From Thermoplasmata archaeon (lineage in GTDB: Archaea; Thermoplasmatota; Thermoplasmata; Lutacidiplasmatales; UBA184): DNA of 33,651 bases. The position numbers and the translations under genes were made by a program. The notes beneath the pieces were generated by a model, which saw only the letters and a program-made list of their open reading frames with translations, was not told where the DNA came from and did not search any database. This document shows positions 30,515 through 33,651 of this stretch, piece by piece (position 1 is the stretch's first letter; every line of letters starts with the position of its first letter). Location: NCBI GenBank assembly GCA_021827405.1, contig JAKAVY010000021.1, positions 1-33,651 on the forward strand. Reading direction: 5' to 3'.

Positions 30515-31413
30515 ACGGCCTCCGGCACTCCGTCGGGCCGCCGGCGCCGGGCGCGGACGAGGACGTGGGACCAGGGATCGCCCTCCAACGGAAGGGGGTC
30601 GAAGGGGTTGCGGGGCCACCGGGACCCGTGGGCGATGACCTCCCAGGAGTCCACGAGGAGCCCGCTGTGTTCCAGGGCCTGGCGGAGCCGGGGCTCGGTC
30701 AGCGTCTCCTCCAAGTGGAGCCGGGCGGCCTGCCGGACCGTCAGCGTCCGCTCCCGGGTCAGCAGGCTGCTGAAGACGAACGGGCATCCCGGGCGGAGGA
30801 CCCGCGCCACCTCGCCCATCCAGGTCCGGGCGTACGGGACGATGGAGGGGCCGTAGAAGCTGACCACGCCCTGGGCGCTCCGATCGCGCAGCGGCCAGTG
30901 CCGGGGCTCCACCTGGGCGAGGGAGACCCGGGAGTAGCAGCGGTCCTTCCTGAGCGCCGCCTGCGTGGCATAGAGCCGGGGCAGGTCCGGGTCGAGACCG
31001 ACGAACAGCTCTCGGGAGGCTCCCGGGCCGGTCACCCGTCGGAGCACATGCCCGGTGCAGGTGGAGAAGTCCACCAGGAGGCCGGAAAGCCCGCGCACGC
31101 ATCCCTCCAAGGCGGAGAGGGCCTGTTCCACGCCCCGCTCGGCCTCGGGAGGCAGGGCAGCCAGGTAGGTCCGCCAGTACTCCTCGTCCGGCGTCCGCGC
31201 GAAGAGGCCAGGGTCGGATCGCCAGTCCATGGGCTCGGGGGCGGGTTTGCCGAAGATCCCCACCCCCTCCCGGATCGCCCACCCCGCCGCGCACTGCCGG
31301 CAGCGCAGGTCGGCGAACCGGAGGCGACCGCCCACCTTCTGGAGGGGGAACTCCCGGGACAGGTCGCCCCCGCAGCGGGCGCAGCACAGAACTCGGGCCA
31401 CCCGTTCCAGCAC
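30472..31413 (-). CDS. SAM-dependent methyltransferase with N-terminal zinc ribbon
   Basis: The 313-residue protein opens with a zinc ribbon (C11-AR-C14 and C38-RQ-C41, Trm112/RlmA-like), then a class I methyltransferase core. SAM motif I is LLVDFSTCTGHVLRRV (about 112-127), in which the usual Gly-rich D-x-G-x-G is changed to D-F-S-T-C-T-G. LFVGLDPDLPRLYATQ follows as motif II, and VARVLRPGCPFVFSSLL is the usual later core block. The substrate is unknown; lipid, quinone or RNA are all possible. GTG 31413 follows AGGAGG by five bases. It is the third gene of an apparent operon with the substrate-binding protein and a small ORF. Confidence 0.8.
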   Translation of the reverse strand: MLERVARVLCCARCGGDLSREFPLQKVGGRLRFADLRCRQCAAGWAIREGVGIFGKPAPEPMDWRSDPGLFARTPDEEYWRTYLAALPPEAERGVEQALSALEGCVRGLSGLLVDFSTCTGHVLRRVTGPGASRELFVGLDPDLPRLYATQAALRKDRCYSRVSLAQVEPRHWPLRDRSAQGVVSFYGPSIVPYARTWMGEVARVLRPGCPFVFSSLLTRERTLTVRQAARLHLEETLTEPRLRQALEHSGLLVDSWEVIAHGSRWPRNPFDPLPLEGDPWSHVLVRARRRRPDGVPEAVQLLEPTTFPSAAG

Positions 31414-31429
31414 GTTCCCTCCTACTTCG

Positions 31430-31681
31430 TCAATGGACTTGCGTCTTTGCCCCCGCCCTCGGGTAGGGGGCCCCCGGGGCCGTCTCCGGCGGCCGAGGGC
31501 GTAAGACCGTCGTGGCCGCCCCCGGGCCCGCGCAACGGACCCCCGCCAGGGGCCACAAGAGGGCCAAGGCCATCAGCAGGCCCGCTAGCGGTCCCGCCCG
31601 GCGGAGGTGGCGCACGGTTCCCGCAACGGAGGAAGGGGTGGGTCCGGGAGGGGACATCCTCCCGGGTTCGCGGCGGGTCAT
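31430..31681 (-). CDS. Small protein with one hydrophobic segment, lipobox-like
   Basis: The 83-residue product has a basic N-terminus (VRHLRRAG), one hydrophobic run PLAGLLMALALLWPLAGVRC, and a Pro-rich tail. LAGVRC could be a lipobox, but archaeal lipoproteins are poorly defined. ATG 31681 has the strong site GGAGGGAGG just upstream and begins 14 bases after the substrate-binding protein's stop, so it is co-transcribed with it. The position is where a permease gene would normally follow, yet this is far too small and not a permease. It could be a spurious frame, but the ribosome site is good. Confidence 0.5.
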   Translation of the reverse strand: MTRREPGRMSPPGPTPSSVAGTVRHLRRAGPLAGLLMALALLWPLAGVRCAGPGAATTVLRPRPPETAPGAPYPRAGAKTQVH

Positions 31682-31695
31682 GGTCCTCCCTCCGT

Positions 31696-33651
31696 TCACG
31701 GTCCGCCGTTCTGGTAGGTGACCAGGTACCAGGGCTGGTCGCTGCTCGCGACGCTGGGCTCCGCTCCCTGGATCATGGGGTTGGTGCTCAGCCCGGCCGG
31801 GCTGATCCAGGAGGCGTAGGTGAAGACCGCGCTCTCCTGGAAGTTGTAGATGTAGAGCCCGAGCTTGTAGGCGATCTGCTCGGCGTTGTTGTAGATGAGG
31901 GCCCGCTCACTGAGGCTGCAGGCCGGGGGCGCGCAGGCCGCACCGTCCGTCACCAGGTTCGTGAGCGCCACATAGGCCCATCCCTGGCAACCCAGGGTGA
32001 CCACCATGTCCCAGCCGTTCGGGGCACTGAGCGTGCCCCCGTTGGCGCAGGCCGTGGTGGTGGCCCCCCCATAGCCGTAGTACTGCCCGGCCATGGTCAG
32101 GTTCCCGCCCACCCCCGAGGAGGCCAGCCCCTCCATCACCGCGTCTCCGAAGGTGTAGGTGGAGTCCGGCTGGTAGAGCGGGGACATGTAGTCGGTGGGG
32201 TCGGGGTAGTCCGGCGCCCAGCCCAGGTTGAAGATCGGCTGCGGGTTCTGTCCCGGAGGTAGGAACGAGTTCGTCACCTCCGTGAAGAACGGCAGGTCCT
32301 TCGGCACGATCTCGATCTTCCCGCCAGACAGCTTGAACACCTCGTTCGCGAAGAGCGTGTTCTCGATGTCGTAGGCGGGCGCCCCGGTCTGGCCGATCAG
32401 CGGCAGGATGCACGGCCCCTTCCCGGGGGCCAGGCAGCCGTTCCCGGTCGAGAGCGCCTTGTAGATGGGGTCCTGCTGGAACAGCGCCCACCAGTAGCCC
32501 GCCGTCCCCACCACGTTCGGCGCCGAGGAGGGGTCTGCCGTCGGCCAACTGATGTTCGTCGGGTAGAAGTTCCCCATGTACTGCGGGATGGCGCCCCCGT
32601 ACGGGAACTCGAACTGGATCCCGTCCACCGTGTAGACCGTGGACTGGATGGTGGCGTACGGGAACGAGTTGATCAGGAACTGACGGAAGTTCAGGTCCTG
32701 CAGCATGGTCCCCGGGGTGTTGATGGGGGTGGTGATGTACGACTGCGCACCCGCCACGTTGTAGTCCATGTTGAAGGGCAGGAAGAAGATGGACAGGGTG
32801 GGGGCCGCCCCGATCCCGATCGTCCCCTTCGCCGCCAGCTGGAGGAGGAAGTTGGTGTCCGTGGTGGGGATGGTGGCGAAGTCCGCCGTCCCGGCCACAT
32901 ACGCGGCCTCCCCCTGTGTCTGGCTCGTCTCCCAGACCACGTTCACCGTGGGGATGTAGGTGGGGTTCGTGCTGCTGTACGGGCCGGGGAAGCAGCCGAG
33001 CGCCGCGCCTCCCACACAGGTGGTGCCGCCCCAGTACGGGTTCGCCTGCAGGTAGTAGGCCCTCGAGATCTGCAGGTTCGCCAGGTAGTACGGGCCGCTG
33101 CCCATCATGTGCCACTGAATGTAGGTGTTGTAGTTGCTGGTGGCTCCCATGCTCATGTAGGAGTCCCAGGCGGTGGGGGCGAGGCTGTTCGCCGCGGGCA
33201 CCGTGCAGTGGTCGCCCACCACGTTGAACCCGGGGAGGCCCCCGCCGTTCGCCGAGTCCCAGGCGCAGCTCATGATGGAGGCTCCCAGGGGGTCCGCGAT
33301 GAGCTCCAGGAAGTACGACCAGCCGGTCCCGGTGAGGGTCCGGGTGTTGAACGTGACGCAGCCGTTCCCTGCGAACGCCCCGTTCGCCTTCGGGCAATAC
33401 GCGCTGCTGTTCACGGTCATGGCGGTGAGGATGTTCCCCGGGGTGTTGTTCAAGGGGCTGTGGAGACCCCCATCCCAGTTGGGGTTGACCGCCAGGGCCG
33501 GGTTCACGTTCGTGGGGGCCTTCACATTGGCGTTGGGAACCAGGGACTGGCACTGGATCCATCCGGGGTTGGTCTGGTACCCCGGGTAGGTGGAGAACAG
33601 GCACGTCCGCGCCAGGCTGAAGACCACGTCCGCCGGGTAGACCCCGTAGTG
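31696..33651 (-). CDS. ABC transporter family 5 substrate-binding protein (5' end beyond window)
   Basis: The frame is open through base 33651, so the N-terminus and signal peptide are outside the window; about 651 residues are seen. The visible part opens with YGVYPADVVFSLARTCLF, the usual A-x-DVvfSl block near the start of OppA/DppA proteins. It continues with HMMGSGPYYLANLQI, YYLQANPYWGG, and an FNLGWAPDYPDPTDYMSPLY block, all characteristic of family 5 solute-binding proteins that capture oligopeptides, nickel or sugars outside the cell. It has many Cys (pairs such as CVGGAALGC and ACAPPAC), suggesting disulfides. The family is clear, the ligand is not. No permease or ATPase gene follows it here. 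Confidence 0.88.
   Translation of the reverse strand, partial: HYGVYPADVVFSLARTCLFSTYPGYQTNPGWIQCQSLVPNANVKAPTNVNPALAVNPNWDGGLHSPLNNTPGNILTAMTVNSSAYCPKANGAFAGNGCVTFNTRTLTGTGWSYFLELIADPLGASIMSCAWDSANGGGLPGFNVVGDHCTVPAANSLAPTAWDSYMSMGATSNYNTYIQWHMMGSGPYYLANLQISRAYYLQANPYWGGTTCVGGAALGCFPGPYSSTNPTYIPTVNVVWETSQTQGEAAYVAGTADFATIPTTDTNFLLQLAAKGTIGIGAAPTLSIFFLPFNMDYNVAGAQSYITTPINTPGTMLQDLNFRQFLINSFPYATIQSTVYTVDGIQFEFPYGGAIPQYMGNFYPTNISWPTADPSSAPNVVGTAGYWWALFQQDPIYKALSTGNGCLAPGKGPCILPLIGQTGAPAYDIENTLFANEVFKLSGGKIEIVPKDLPFFTEVTNSFLPPGQNPQPIFNLGWAPDYPDPTDYMSPLYQPDSTYTFGDAVMEGLASSGVGGNLTMAGQYYGYGGATTTACANGGTLSAPNGWDMVVTLGCQGWAYVALTNLVTDGAACAPPACSLSERALIYNNAEQIAYKLGLYIYNFQESAVFTYASWISPAGLSTNPMIQGAEPSVASSDQPWYLVTYQNGGP

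Overview
The window looks like a very GC-rich archaeal chromosome segment, most probably from the Thermoplasmatota (an inference from gene content, not tested by any search). Supporting signs are a DUF835 protein, a TrmB-type regulator, a divergent family B DNA polymerase of the archaeal PolB2 kind, an archaeal-type SRP RNA, NikR, serine hydroxymethyltransferase and a giant PKD-type surface protein. Many genes have a TATA-like element centred about 25-28 nt before the start codon and no Shine-Dalgarno sequence, which is the archaeal leaderless pattern. Nearly all codons end in G or C.

Layout. 1-513 is the N-terminal part of a winged-helix/STAND ATPase that runs off the left edge, divergent from a type I isopentenyl-diphosphate isomerase (idi). 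1558-4189 holds a RecA-like protein without a P-loop, a DUF835 protein and a secreted protein. 4464-7181 holds two unknown proteins flanking a glycerate 2-kinase homologue whose catalytic motifs are eroded; its divergent neighbour shares one palindromic CTTAAG element with it. 7539-13291 is a 1714-residue PKD-type membrane-anchored surface protein with a sharp internal change of codon usage, overlapped by a GNAT acetyltransferase that seems to start at CTG. 13307-15759 has a fasciclin-domain protein, a DUF1059 miniprotein, and a zinc-ribbon protein followed by a TrmB regulator interrupted by a frameshift.

15912-19284 is the most interesting block: a P-loop-less RadA/RecA-like protein, a small helical protein and a family B polymerase with a dead exonuclease site and altered palm motifs, packed as an apparent operon. 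It recalls, only by analogy, the bacterial ImuA/ImuB mutasome. 19333-23350 carries an orphan beta-class DNA methyltransferase, a PHP phosphoesterase, an M2/M3-like zinc peptidase and a four-helix membrane protein. 23499-26543 encodes a DHA2-type MFS exporter and a CPA2 cation/proton antiporter.

26648-26962 is the SRP (7S) RNA with its own TATA box. It is followed by two tandem paralogous small proteins of unknown function, a hotdog thioesterase, glyA, a small membrane protein and nikR. The right end (30472-33651) reads leftward: a family 5 ABC substrate-binding protein truncated by the window edge, a small membrane/lipoprotein-like ORF and a zinc-ribbon methyltransferase. No tRNA, rRNA, CRISPR array, insertion sequence or phage gene was seen.
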